A stretch of 64,000 nt of DNA from Amyloporia xantha (lineage: Eukaryota > Basidiomycota > Agaricomycetes > Polyporales > Adustoporiaceae), in contig JAYKKR010000003.1 in assembly GCA_036971615.1 (NCBI GenBank), positions 2,170,001 through 2,234,000 on the forward strand, read 5' to 3'. This document shows positions 11,290 to 21,779 of the stretch, in pieces (within the stretch, counting starts at the first letter, position 1; each line of letters opens with the position of its first letter). The notes beneath the pieces were generated by a model. The model was not told the DNA's origin. It worked only from the letters and a program-made list of their open reading frames with translations, and ran no database searches. Position numbers and translations under genes: made by a program.

Positions 11290-12330
11290 CTCGAGCGAGC
11301 GCCGACGGGGAACTGAACGTAGCCGGGGATCGCAGGGAATCGAGCGAGCGAGCAGGGGCGGGGGAGCGAGCACGGACGGGGAAGCGAGCACGGACAGGGG
11401 ATCGAGAGAGCAAGCAGGGGCGGGGGAGCGAGCGCGGACGGGGAAGCGCGCGCGGATCGAGCCAGCAGGGGCGGGGGAGCGAGCGCGGATTGAGTGAGCG
11501 AGCGCGGATTGAGCCAGCAGGGGCGGGGGAGCGAGCGCGGATTGAGTGAGCGAGCGCGGACGGGGAAGCGAGCGCGGACAGGGGATCAAGAGAGCAAGCA
11601 GGCGGGGGAGCGAGCGCGGACGGGGAAGCGCGCGCGGACGGGGAAGCGAGCGCGGATCGAGCAAGCAGGGGCGGGGGAGCGAGCGCGGATCGAGCGAGCG
11701 AGCACGGACGGGGGAGCGAGCGCGGACGGGGCAGTGAGCACGGACGGGGCAGTGAGCGCGGATTGAGCGAGGGCGCAGCGAGCAGGGACGGGGCAGCGAG
11801 CGCGGATTGAGCGCGGATTGAGCGAGCGGGCAGCGAGGGCGCAGGGGCGGGGAAGTGAGCGGGGTGGGGGACCGAGCAAGCGCGGACGGGGGGAGCGAGC
11901 GAGCGCAGACAGGGGATTGAGTGAGCGCGGACAGGGGATTGAGCAAGCGCGGACGGAGCGAGCGCAGATCGAGCGAGCAAGCGCGGATGGGGGATTGAGC
12001 GCAGATCGAGCGAGCGCGCAGGGGCGGGGAAGCGAGGGGGATCGGGCGAGTGAGCAGGGAAGCAGGGACAGGCGAGCGAGGACGGCGCGTGTGCAGCAGG
12101 GACGATGTATGCGCAATAGGGACGGCGGATGTGCAGCGAGGACGGCGCGTGTGCAGCGAGGACGGCGCGCTTCCAGCGGGGACGGCGCGCTTCTAGCGGA
12201 CGGCGGATGTGCAACGGGGACGGCGGGAGGGATGGAGATGGCGAGAGGGCGGGGGCAGCGAGAGGGGAGGGTGCTGACGCGCAGCGCAGCGACATTGACG
12301 GCTGGGGCCACTGACGGCGTTGTCAGAGCT
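11290..12330 (+). repeat. G-rich minisatellite arm of the foldback element
   Basis: About 1 kb of irregular tandem units built from GAGCGAGCGCGGACGGGG, with spacers such as GAAGC, ATTGAGT and ATCGAGCAAGC. A higher-order unit begins AGGGGCGGGGGAGCGAGCGC and recurs several times between 11350 and 11690. The + strand is strongly G-rich with a GGGG tract in most units, so G-quadruplex formation is possible. Long open frames on both strands here are by-products of the repeat, not genes. Confidence 0.85.
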
Positions 12331-13339
12331 GGAAAACACTAGGTCAGTAGTGTCAAAACTTATAGAGACAAAAAGAGAGATTCACCTTTTTTGACGCTGC
12401 TCACAGGCAGCAGCGGGACGACGAGACGACGAGGTCGTCGTCGTGGTCGTCGTCGAGAAGACACCAAGGGTGACGCGTCACCATTGGCCAGTCCGGGAAG
12501 TGCCGGCCTGCTCGTTATGGAAGGCGTCTGATTCGTCTTACATTCGTCTTACATCCGTCTTAAGGCGACTGAGGCACTATTGAGTGCCTCAATCTCCTCA
12601 AGAATTTGGATTAGAACAGTAAATTAGTATTAGAATAGACTTACCAAATCTGAGGGATGCACGATGAAGAGTGCATGCACAGGAAGAGTCCCGAGTCGGC
12701 CGAGGCCTGGCGCAGCCAATCAGGCGGCGCGCTCAGCGAGGCGCGACTCGAGGCTCGAAATGTGCGCCAGCCTACTACACGGCTGTTTCGAACATTGCGG
12801 CTGCACCCGCTTACCTATCCTCACCAAATCTGGATAGGTGGTATAATTATATACTCTATACTACTGGGCTTTATTCATACTACTAATGCAAAGGTTAGTG
12901 CTCATACTATTTACCAAAATATGCCGATTTCTGACTATTCTGGAGCCTAAATAGACATGTTTTGTTTATATCTCCCTGAGGAAGAGGAGAATAATGGAAA
13001 TAACTGAAACACATACTATTATATACATGCTAATTACTATCCATAGGTTATTTACCGAAGATATTTGCTCAGGAGCGTCGTACTCGCTGAGCAGCACGAG
13101 CAAGAGTTCAGCCACATGCCCAAATCGGGCATTTCGGCTGTTCCCGCAATGCGCGCCAACGGCGCCGCGTCACCGTTGGTCGTCTCCTCGACGTCGTCCA
13201 CAACGCTGACGACGTCCCGCTGCTGCCCGCGAGCAGCGTCATAAAGTGAGTCTTTTAACATTCTTTAATATTCTTCAGTCACTGACTGGCTGTCTGCAGC
13301 CCCAGCCTGACGGCATTCAACCCTGCATGGCCCACACCC

Positions 13340-14110
13340 TGCCCACACCCTGCCCACTCCCCTGCCCCTCAACGTCTGCCCCGCGCCGCTCGCCCGTCTG
13401 CTGCACCCCCGCCGCTCGCCCGTCTGCTGCACCCCTGCCCCTCGCCCGTCCTGTCCGCTGCTCGCACCCCCGCCGCTCGCCCGTCCGCCGCTCGCCCTTA
13501 CGCTGCACCCCTGCCACTCGCCCTTCCGCTGCTTGCCAGCACGCCCGCTGCACATCAGCACGTCCACCGCTCGCTCGTCCGCCGCTCGTCCGCTTGCTCG
13601 TCCGCTGCTCGCTCGTCCGCTGCTCACTGCTCGCTCGTCGCGCCGCCCCTGCACGCTGCGCCTGCCCCTGCACGCTGGCCCCGCCCCTGCACGCTGTCCC
13701 CGCAACGCTGCGCCGCCCCTGCACGCTGCGCCTGCCCGTACACGCTGCGCCTGCCCGCACACGCTGTCCCTGCCCGCACACGCTGTCCCTGCCCGCACAC
13801 GCTGTCCCTGCCCGTCCGCTGCACGCCCGCTGCCCATCCATCCGCTGCTCGCTCGTCCGCTGCACGCCGGCCGCTCGCCCATACACGCTGTGCAGCCCCG
13901 CCCGTACACGCTGCCCCTGTGCGTACACGCTGCCCCCGCCGTATACGCTACCCCTGCCCCCGCCCGTGCATGCTGCCCCTGCCCCTGCCGTATGCGCTGC
14001 CCCTGCCGGTACGCGCTGCCCCCGCCGTACACGCTGTCCCGCCCGTGCGCGCCATGCTGTTCCCTCCGCCTGCGCGCCATGCTGTTCCCTCCGCCTGCGC
14101 GCGTTCGCTG
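13340..14110 (-). repeat. C-rich minisatellite arm of the foldback element
   Basis: About 0.8 kb of tandem units. The first half is built on CCGCTCGCCCGTCCGCTGC and the second half on CCTGCCCGCACACGCTGT. On the opposite strand these read GCGAGCGG / GGACGGGC, like the left arm, so the two arrays are inverted with respect to each other. The + strand is C-rich. Frames across it translate to Arg/Pro/Ala/Cys-rich low-complexity protein and are rejected as genes. Confidence 0.85.
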
Positions 14111-14149
14111 GACGTATTACCGTATATAGATTCCCGTACCGCTGTACCC

Positions 14150-14443
14150 GTAGCTACTGAATCAAAAATAAAAATATGTTTTTATTACCATTTTTGTCCA
14201 TTTTTCGGTGCCCAGGTAAGCCTGTGGCACCCGAAATATATATTGCACTATAAAAGTAATGACCAGAGCTATAGCTACCAGATATAGTAATAAGCCGTGA
14301 TGCCGGGGGGTGCCCTACGGCGAAAGGGAGGAGGCCCCGGAGGGTCCGGAGGTAGCCCAGGGATTGATGCACCAGTGGCCAGGCAGAAGCGCTGCCTGGT
14401 GCATAAGCGTCCGTAGGCCCATCCGTCAGTTGGTGCACCATTA
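14150..14443 (-). repeat. right terminal inverted repeat of the foldback element
   Basis: Read inward on the minus strand from 14443 it starts TAATGGTGCACCAACTGACG and mirrors the left repeat, including the CACGGCTTATTAC block and the later GCCACAGGCTTACCTGGGCAC segment. Differences from the left copy (for example GGATAGGCC against GGATGGGCC) show that the arms have diverged independently. Confidence 0.85.
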
Positions 14444-15781
14444 GTACATAAGCAGCTGGGGATTCATTCATGAATTTCTCAAAATGTTCCCTTTTTGCCT
14501 TGCGGCATGCAGCCCTTAGGCTGTTGTGGTAGAAGCGTACTGTGGCCTTGCAGCCTTGTACCCTTCTAAATTCGTCATGGGTGAATAAGTCTCCCATCTC
14601 GAACCTCGCCACTCTCATCGCTGCACCGGCGGCATCTAATTCACTCTTCGCTGATCGAAGCTTCGCAGCTTCTTCGGTGCACGCGGCATTCCACCACGAT
14701 TTAGAGCGCTTGGTTGGCCTGCTGACCTTAGCGTTTTTGGTCCACAGTTCCTGTAGGGAGCGCTCAAACAGCTCCCCCGTGTGTTCAACATCATCAGGTG
14801 TCGCGTATTCTCTGGGAAGTTCCGACATTAGCTTCGTAACTTCTTTCACAAATTCGTTCGCTTCCTCACTCACGCGCGGGATACCCTGCGTGGGGGGTGG
14901 TCGAACTTCAATAGGCATTTCCCACCGAATGACCGCATGGTCACTCTTGTGGCGATCTGCCATTCCTATTCTTAGATAGTTGTCACCCAGATAAATTGGG
15001 TCTATCCATACTAGGTCTAGAACTCGCGGAGCGAGTTCTTGATTGTTGGATCTCCACGTGGGGGGTCCATCCGTCTCGTTTAGGAGAGTAAGCTCAAGGT
15101 CGGTTTGTGCCAATTCTAGGAGCCTATTTGAGTCGGCAACATGAGGAGGTCGTATTGCCGAATTCGCAGTGCGCTTATCCCATAGGGAATGGCGGAGATT
15201 AAAGTCCCCTGCCATAAACGCAATTGGTGGGAGCTGATGCACACGGCTCCCGAGGTACTGGATCGCTTCGTGACGATCACTGTCGTTGTACACATTGAGT
15301 ATGTTAAACTCTCCTGTGGGTAATCGAAGAGTCACCAGCAGGCAATCCCTGTGTGTGACGCGACTGGCTAGTATTTGCGGACTGGCTTTGGACCAGCGCT
15401 TGTTTACATAAACTGCCACGCGCGACTCCTTCGAGGCGCCCAGGCACTTGAATGATCGATGGCCAATCGTATTCTCATACGCTTCGCCGTCTTTCGACTT
15501 GCTGGAGGCGATCTGTTTGACCTTCCCCCAGTATATTTCTTGGACACAAATGATGTCCGTGGTTTGGTTACGTTCGAGTAGCATGCCCAGATTGTCCGCC
15601 AACTTTTGGACGTTTGCGCTCACACAACGTAATGATAAAAACTCGTCAGATTGCTCTGGTACAGTAGATACATTTGGGACAGGTGTTGAACCTGGAGCCC
15701 GTACATGCGAACCGGGTGGCGTCGAAGCGGCCGGTACATACGGTGCGACTAGGTCGCCATTGTTTTCTCCGTCAAGACTAC

Positions 15782-18382
15782 TCATGCAGAATATTCGGCG
15801 ATACTACCTTTGCGGGCGCCCGAAGACTCCGCCTGTTCCGGTCCGGGGCGGGGCGTCTGCTCCCGCTTGGATTCGTCCGTAATGAACTCACCCAGCTCGC
15901 GCTCACTATTTTCAGCAGCGGCTGCGGCGGCCTTCTCTGCGCGCTTCCTCTCGGATATACCCCGGCGGCGCTCATTGTCTGCGGTCTTATCCGCCCGTTG
16001 GATGCCTGCGATGGCTGGCACCTTCGGCGGGTGTGCCTTGTGCCACACTGACTTTTTCTTGTTCCGTACGAACGGGCACTTGGGCGCGTCCGCGGCATGT
16101 CCCCTGACCCCACAGTTCGGGCAGAAGTAATGGTCCTCCGGGCAGAAGATCTGGTCAACCTTCTGCGCCGCTCTGGCCCGAGCGCAGCACGAGCTGTAAT
16201 ACTCATGCATGTCGGTCTCGTGAGCTTCGCCGCATTTGACGCAGCACTGGTTGTTGACTCGGCATATGGTGACGTGATGTCCCCAGCGCCAGCACCTAAC
16301 ACACTGAGGCGTGGATTCGGCTTCCCACCACACCTCGAGCGTCTTCTTTACGTCGAAGAACTCGACCTTCATGCCGGCCCACTTCTGAGCCACATGTCCG
16401 GCGTGCGTGTCCTCGATGGCGAAGACCAGCACCCCCGTTCCATTCTTGGATGACGCTAAGTGCGCCCTCGGCGAGTTCAACCAAGGAGGCATGATTGCGC
16501 TCAACTTGGGATTCTTGGTCTGCATCTCTGCTTCCCACTCGGCGACCGTGAACTTGACGCGATCCTCGAGTTTGGTTTTCGGAGGCGCCGGCTTGTATGC
16601 CTTCACCGCCTTGATGCACATGAGCATGAGCACGTGCTGGTGATCGATGTTGACGATTGCCGGCTCGATGCCGTCTGCATGGTAGTCGCCCGACGTAAAC
16701 ATGTAATTACGCTTACGTAGGCTTCCTAATTTCTCCACCGTTGGGCGCGTGAAGAAGGTGATGGCGAGATCCTGGCCCCTCGGGTGCCAGTGCATCTGCG
16801 TGAGTCGGTTCTGAGTCCCACAGTCCTCTTGGAACCCCCTGCGTGTCTCCTCCTGGATGCTCTCGAGCGACGAGCGCCCTTCCTCCGGGATAGGAATATT
16901 GAATTTGACAGACAAGGTGCGCGATGCATCCTGCCTGCCTTGCAAAGCGACGTGCCTCACCTGTGTGCGCTGGGCGGGAGCCACAGCTTGCTGGGGGGGC
17001 GCTACTGGAACTGGGGGCGGGCGAACGGCGCCGGGGCGCGGACGTGGGTCCTTCGTTGGGGTGGGGCATCTACCTGCCGGGTGCTGGGCGCAGAGGTCGA
17101 TGAATGGAGTGGCAGGCGGTGGAGCCGCCGCGGCGGGGTTGAGACCACGTGCGATGCTAAGCGCTGCCGTGATCGGAATACCAGGGGCTAACGCGCCAAT
17201 ACGGGCCGCTTCGCCGAGAGCACTCCAGTCCATGGACGAATTGAGCGTGAGATCTATCACCTGCTTCTTGTGGGCAGGTGACTGGGCACGGGTCGCAGAC
17301 TCAGAGGGGGCGTCAGCCCGCTTCTTGCCTTTGTCCTTCTTTCCTCCAGCTGGCGGTTCCTCGATCCGAACCTGCTTCGCTGCTGATGACGCCGTGGCCT
17401 CCGCGTACGAGGGCTTCTTGGCTACTTCATCGACTCTCCCAGACAAAGTCTTGAGCGTCATGTTGATCTGAGCGAGCTGCTGCGATATGTCACCGCTTCC
17501 GCTCACTCCTTCCTGAGGGGCCGTCGTCACCTTGTGGACTTCGTCGACCTTGCGTTTAATGTGAGTTAAGAATTTGCCCACATTCTCATCGAACGCAGCT
17601 AACGTGGTGCCAATCGATTCAAATTTCTTGACCTGTTCGTCTCTCTCCGCAAGGAGGACACGCATAGTCTCTACATTCTCCAAGCCTTCGGACAGAGCCG
17701 AAACCTGGGATCGTTCCTCGAGGCCGGCGAGCTGGAACATGAGCCCCAAACACACCATGCCTGAATTCAAGGCTTGACGCCAATACCCGTACTCCTCAGT
17801 TGGGTCGTCTTTGATCTTTACTTGGACGTATCGCATGAGGCGTCCGAAGTCTCTTATCATGGCTGAAGACATGGCAGTGAAAGACTCCCCCATGGCCGAA
17901 AAGAGGTCGTCTTCGTCTGCGTCTTTCATGCTAAGGTTTCCATAGAAGATTCGGAACTCTCCTGGGAGCGCTGGTTCTTCTGCAGCCTGGGCCGCAGGAG
18001 ACTGGGGGTGCGTGATAAGCATCTTATCGATGTTCTCACGCTTATTACTCACCACTACCGGGGGTGTAGCCTGGTGGGGGTGGATGGTGAGGTCGTCCTC
18101 AGCAGCCTGAAAGGTGCTCGGTACAACATCGTCTGGGGAATCTTGGTCCATAGGACCTTGACTCGTGGGTTCGAGAGACTGCTCGCGAGAGCGTCTTCCG
18201 TCTATACGTGCGGTTTCTACTCGCGTCTGAGGACGCTGAGTGTATGGTGTGGTGCTAGGGGCGTCGTTGCGCCCCCGCGCAGTGGCGGAAGCACTCGTCG
18301 TCCGGGTAGGGCCCGTTCGACCAACGACTTGTGGAGTTCCTTGGGATGGGGATGAGGATAGAGGCGGAGGATTGGGTGCCAT
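15782..18382 (-). CDS. LINE ORF1, gag-like with three zinc knuckles
   Basis: An uninterrupted frame of 866 residues. The N-terminal 150 residues are Pro/Ser/Thr-rich. A helical, coiled-coil-like region follows (EERSQVSALSEGLENVETM and a heptad-like stretch around residues 230-330). A basic linker comes next. The C-terminal nucleic-acid-binding part has CVRCWRWGHHVTIC (C-x2-C-x4-H-x4-C), a second Cys/His cluster beginning CCVKCGEAH, and CPNCGVRGHAADAPKC. Such proteins coat LINE RNA and chaperone target-primed reverse transcription. The frame has no stop, so this copy was mobile recently or remains selectively tolerated. Its stop codon overlaps the ORF2 start in ATGA. Confidence 0.85.
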   Translation of the reverse strand: MAPNPPPLSSSPSQGTPQVVGRTGPTRTTSASATARGRNDAPSTTPYTQRPQTRVETARIDGRRSREQSLEPTSQGPMDQDSPDDVVPSTFQAAEDDLTIHPHQATPPVVVSNKRENIDKMLITHPQSPAAQAAEEPALPGEFRIFYGNLSMKDADEDDLFSAMGESFTAMSSAMIRDFGRLMRYVQVKIKDDPTEEYGYWRQALNSGMVCLGLMFQLAGLEERSQVSALSEGLENVETMRVLLAERDEQVKKFESIGTTLAAFDENVGKFLTHIKRKVDEVHKVTTAPQEGVSGSGDISQQLAQINMTLKTLSGRVDEVAKKPSYAEATASSAAKQVRIEEPPAGGKKDKGKKRADAPSESATRAQSPAHKKQVIDLTLNSSMDWSALGEAARIGALAPGIPITAALSIARGLNPAAAAPPPATPFIDLCAQHPAGRCPTPTKDPRPRPGAVRPPPVPVAPPQQAVAPAQRTQVRHVALQGRQDASRTLSVKFNIPIPEEGRSSLESIQEETRRGFQEDCGTQNRLTQMHWHPRGQDLAITFFTRPTVEKLGSLRKRNYMFTSGDYHADGIEPAIVNIDHQHVLMLMCIKAVKAYKPAPPKTKLEDRVKFTVAEWEAEMQTKNPKLSAIMPPWLNSPRAHLASSKNGTGVLVFAIEDTHAGHVAQKWAGMKVEFFDVKKTLEVWWEAESTPQCVRCWRWGHHVTICRVNNQCCVKCGEAHETDMHEYYSSCCARARAAQKVDQIFCPEDHYFCPNCGVRGHAADAPKCPFVRNKKKSVWHKAHPPKVPAIAGIQRADKTADNERRRGISERKRAEKAAAAAAENSERELGEFITDESKREQTPRPGPEQAESSGARKGSIAEYSA

Positions 18383-18599
18383 TTCGGGCGCCTAAGCTAG
18401 ATGGTGGTGGTACAGGAACAAGATGCGGCGGCGCTCGCCGCCGACTCGAGACTTGGGTGCAACAGGAGCGGTGTCGTCCAGATATCACAGACAAACAGGG
18501 ATGTTCTTCGCTGGGGTCGCGGCACACTAGGTATATCCCTTCTTGCTGTATGGAGGCCGTGGCTCTGTGCAGATTGTTTCCGGCTTGATAGATGTCGGG

Positions 18600-19360
18600 C
18601 ATGAGCCCTGGATGCAAAAATGTAACCGCATTTGCCTACTTCTCATACGATCACTTCCGGAGTGTAGCGTCCTGTGGCTGCTTCTGCGACTGGTTACCTG
18701 ACGGATTTCAGTTGAGTTTCTTTGTCTGTTCCAATTGGCATTGCGCATTCTATCGGGGCTTCCCGCCCAAAAGCGTCTTCTCAGGTGAGCTATACGATCA
18801 TCATATTACGCAGATGTCCACCAACGAACAGTCGTCCATGTCTCAACTGCATGTTCTCTCCCCTACGTTTAAGTTTTGGCTGATCACAAGGCTGTATGCT
18901 TTTGTTGTATCGCACTGTTTGACTACCGATCCTGGTGAGATCATAGTTCCGTCCTTGCCACAGCGGCAGAAAACAATGTTGACCATCCAAATTTTGGCTC
19001 AGATATTTTCAAACATCTGCACAAGGTTTGTGAGCATACCTCGCGGGAAACAGAAGCTCGTCCTCTCACATGCCCTCAGTCGACGGATGTTATGCCCTGA
19101 ACCTTCAATCCTGAGGTGAGTCTCTGCTTATGGGCGCGCATCTTGAGAACTTCGGAGAACCGGCGGATCTCATGTAAAGAGGAGTATATTTGTTCACAGC
19201 CTCGTCGAACCCATCGTGCGTATTTCCGGGATCCCATATTGTGGTGTCCCGTCTACTATCAACACGATGTACGAGATGACGGATGTGATACATAGTACGT
19301 CTGCTGCCTCCCTGATGCTCTTCTGGGAATGTGACCTTATGGTAGCGACGGCAAAATGCA
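18600..19360. other. gap between LINE and DUF6533 gene, no assigned gene
   Basis: A plus-strand frame (MSTNEQSSMSQLHVLSPTFK, from about 18811) ends near a GTGAGT donor at 19116. It could join across a short intron to a frame starting SLVEPIVRISGIPYCGV at about 19200. I do not recognise the product and cannot decide between a small gene and a relic. Confidence 0.3.
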
Positions 19361-19928
19361 TTCAGGTATCTGATGGCATACGGATTAGAAGCTGTCTATA
19401 TGTTAGTCGAGATGATGTGGTGTACTCAGACCCAGACCATGCGATAATTATTGTGCAGCTGTCCACATTTACTCATCTCATTTCACATTCGGCTTTAGTA
19501 GGCGTCGTTCGTGTGATCTAGACCTATGTGGACGCCATGCTTTCATGCCGCTGCGACCGTCTGGGCTTAGTTGCTCTATCAGAGGAAGTTGCGTCCTGCG
19601 CATCATATGTTTCATTCCCCCGTTATATGCCACAATGAACTCCAGTCATTCAGGTATCTGATGGCATACGGAGTAAAAACTGTCCACATGCTAGTCGAGA
19701 TGATGTGGTGTACTCAGACCCAGACCATGCGACACTTCTTGCGTACCTGTCCACATTCCCTCATCTCATTTCACGTACAATTTAGTAGTCGTTGTTCGTG
19801 TGGATCTAGACCTGTACGGACGCCATGCCTTCATGCCGCCGCGACCATCTGGGCTTAGTTGCGCTATCAGAGGAGGCTGCGTCCTGCTCATCATATGTTT
19901 CATTCCCCCGTTATATACCACAATGAAC
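19361..19928 (+). repeat. tandem duplication of promoter and start codon (2 x 280 bp)
   Basis: Positions 19361-19640 and 19649-19928 are direct repeats of equal length. Both start TTCAGGTATCTGATGGCATA and end CCACAATGAAC, with scattered substitutions. Each copy ends in an ATGAAC; only the second (ATG at 19923) opens the DUF6533 reading frame. The region upstream of the start, with a CCCCGTTATATACC stretch, is therefore present twice. Confidence 0.85.
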
Positions 19929-21625
19929 ACTGCTCCTGCATTGTCTTCAGACACCTCTTCTACTTTACCGTCAATCTCGATGTCGAACGCGGCAAGCAAC
20001 GCAGTACTTCAAGTTCAAGACGAAATCCAGGAATTGTCAGTGTCCACTCGTTTCGCACAAGTAGTCACTTCTCTGAGGATGTTACCGTTCTAGCGTTACT
20101 GAAAACTACGGTGTACTGGCCATAGCTAGTGAGTGCGAAATGTCGTCTCCTTGTTCGATTGCCGATCTCTGCTCTGCTCTCGTGTAGTCATGGTTTTCTA
20201 TGAGCACTTGATAACTTTTCCTCAAGAGATCAAGTCTGTATGGTTCACAAGACTGACTGGCGTGACGACCCTCTTCTATATAAACCGTTACACGTTGCTA
20301 GTATTGGCTGTTATGAACGTCCTACACTTTCTCTCTCAGACCAGCCTGGTACGTTTGCTAATCCTTACGGCGCTAGCACCACTGATCAGTATGCTGAGTA
20401 GAGGTAGTGTACCTCACACTGATCTATTGCACCAAAATTGACCCTTTAGATCGCTCTAGCTGCAGATTCTTGTTGGGGGTGACCTACACCTGTGACCTTG
20501 TTTTGTTCACTGCATGGGCCGGTGAGATTTGCTATAGCGATATCAATAGATTCGCGGTGACACTGCTGACAGATACGTGAAGTGTTTTCTGCTCTCCGTG
20601 TATACATCATCAGCGGTCGCAGCTGGTTCCTCACTTTCGTCACCCTATTTCTAGGAATGGTTCCTGTTGGAGTAAACGTGGTAAGTACAAAAGGTTTGAC
20701 TACGCTAGATTGCACAGCTGACCCTCGTGAAGTTCAATATAATTAATGTGGTGTTCACCATGTTCATTCTCCCGATTTTGGGCAATTCCTGCTTAAGCGT
20801 CTCTACGCTCTCAACTGTCACATATCATAGGTTTGTCTACTTACCTTCTCGTCCTGATTCATATGTTGAATGTCAGGATTCAGACGTATGTACTATTCGA
20901 CTGGCCTTCGACGAGTCACAGCTGAAAATTGTCGCAGTGGCCATTGCGACGCGCACATGCGTCATTCTATCGGACTTCGCCGTGGTCGCTGTAACATGGA
21001 CTCATACGCGCAAGTTACAAGCTGCAATCGGGCCTGCGCATAGACGGTTGACATTACTTATAACGTTACTCCTCAGAAATGGTACAGAGTGACTAGTCAT
21101 ATTCAAGGCTGTATAATTATGCTCATCAGTTCGTCGCGCCAGGAACCCTTTACTTTGTGTACGCTCCAAAGAAATATACAAGAGTACAATCTAACCCCAT
21201 TGCCAACCAGATTGCTATTGGTTCTTAATAGCCTCAACCTTATGTTTCTTTTCATGACTGTTTGTGTATGACTTGTCTTGTCTCTCAGTGACTGACCTGC
21301 GTTTCCTCGTAGTTCTTCCCTGGTACATTGGCGTTATCCGTCCCGCCGTCCGTCGTTTTCTTGTCCACTCATTAGCGTTCACCAATGCGTTGTCAGGATA
21401 TCATCCATCCTGGTTTCTCGCTTCCTCCTCAACCTCCGACAAATTGGTCGCTCAACCGCATCAGATGACGAAAGCCAATCCTTCGTAGGCTCGGGATATA
21501 CCGACTCTCTACAAACGCCGGACTCGGATTCGGCCGCCATATCCACATTTGTCGGCAGTTTGGGAGAACCACTTAGTAACGGACTGTTTACAGACGATGC
21601 AGATATGGAACTTCATGACATGTGA
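19923..21625 (+). CDS. DUF6533 multi-pass membrane protein
   Basis: Many short exons, among them 19923-20035, 20094-20128, 20188-20348, an 8-nt exon 20390-20397, 20460-20521, 20583-20680 and 20718 onward, then exons ending at 21081 and 21158 and one starting at 21211. Joined, they read VFYEHLITFPQEIKSVW, FYINRYTLLVLAV, VFSALRVYIISGRSWFL, VAIATRTCVILSDFAV, TLYFV and ILVSRFLLNLRQI, the ordered signature of the basidiomycete DUF6533 family (several membrane helices, unknown function). The stop is probably TGA at 21623-21625; a final intron could instead carry it to about 21777. The last two introns are not firmly placed. Two related copies lie at 38.2 and 43.9 kb. Confidence 0.75.
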
Positions 21626-21779
21626 GTGTCATTTTATACGGACCAACGTCATCATCTCACAGAGGATGGCTACAGCGGTCAGATAACGGATACACAGGGG
21701 ATTGAGCTCACCGAACTGGGGGTCAATGTCGGAGAGGCACGTACGTCTACCAGCGATGCAAGTGGGTATGCTTAGGTGA

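Larger units (their letters stand above)
10931..14443. mobile_element. foldback (long inverted-repeat) DNA element without a transposase
   Basis: The 3,513-bp insert interrupts LINE ORF2 and is flanked by GTA on both sides (10928-10930 and 14444-14446). Its ends are inverted copies. Both read TGGTGCACCAACTGACGG after two or three terminal bases and stay strongly similar for about 160 bp, then more loosely to about 300 bp. Similarity continues inward through GC-rich minisatellite arms to an inner inverted pair (12391-12500 against 13130-13236). The arms are therefore about 1.3-1.5 kb around a central loop of about 0.6 kb (12500-13130). No transposase-like frame is seen. A 3-bp duplication is compatible with CACTA, Harbinger or Academ machinery, but the class is undetermined. 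Confidence 0.8.
9036..15785 (-). pseudogene. LINE ORF2: endonuclease-reverse transcriptase, split by a 3.5 kb insertion
   Basis: The N-terminal part (15785-14444) has the exonuclease-endonuclease-phosphatase fold signature: ICVQEIYW (catalytic Glu), AGDFNLRHSLWD, LDLVWID and SDHAVIRWE. The C-terminal part (10927-9036) is the reverse transcriptase. It has PNKPDYSKAKAYRPICLLN, ALLLDVSQFYPSINH, VGQGSSLSPVLSGLYI, the catalytic FFVDDGL and the thumb motif MRYLGFFLDPKLSF. With the insert and one GTA copy removed, the two parts total exactly 3,234 nt (1,077 codons plus stop) in one frame. No RNase H domain follows; the frame ends VFVTS at the border with the Gypsy element. As it stands the gene cannot make the full enzyme. 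Confidence 0.85.
9036..18600 (-). mobile_element. Tad1-like non-LTR retrotransposon (LINE), 3' truncated and interrupted
   Basis: Two overlapping reading frames on the minus strand make a LINE: ORF1 with zinc knuckles (15782-18382) and ORF2 with endonuclease and reverse transcriptase. ORF2 is in two pieces (15785-14444 and 10927-9036) around a foldback insertion. The 5' end is presumed between 18382 and about 18600; there is no clear border. The 3' end, including the RNase H domain expected in fungal Tad1-clade elements, is cut off by the Gypsy element. The order of events reads: LINE first, then foldback and Gypsy into it, then the hAT-like element into the Gypsy gag. Confidence 0.8.

Noticed and set aside
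11221..12342. Long open frames on both strands (up to 355 codons) rich in Ser/Pro/Arg/Leu
   Set aside because: They follow the minisatellite repeat in every frame; low complexity and no start context, so not genes.
13246..14160. Long frames (up to 304 codons) rich in Cys, Pro, Arg and Ala
   Set aside because: Same reason: the C-rich array of the foldback arm stays open in several frames at once.
16857..17471. 204-codon plus-strand frame
   Set aside because: Antisense shadow of LINE ORF1; no motif.
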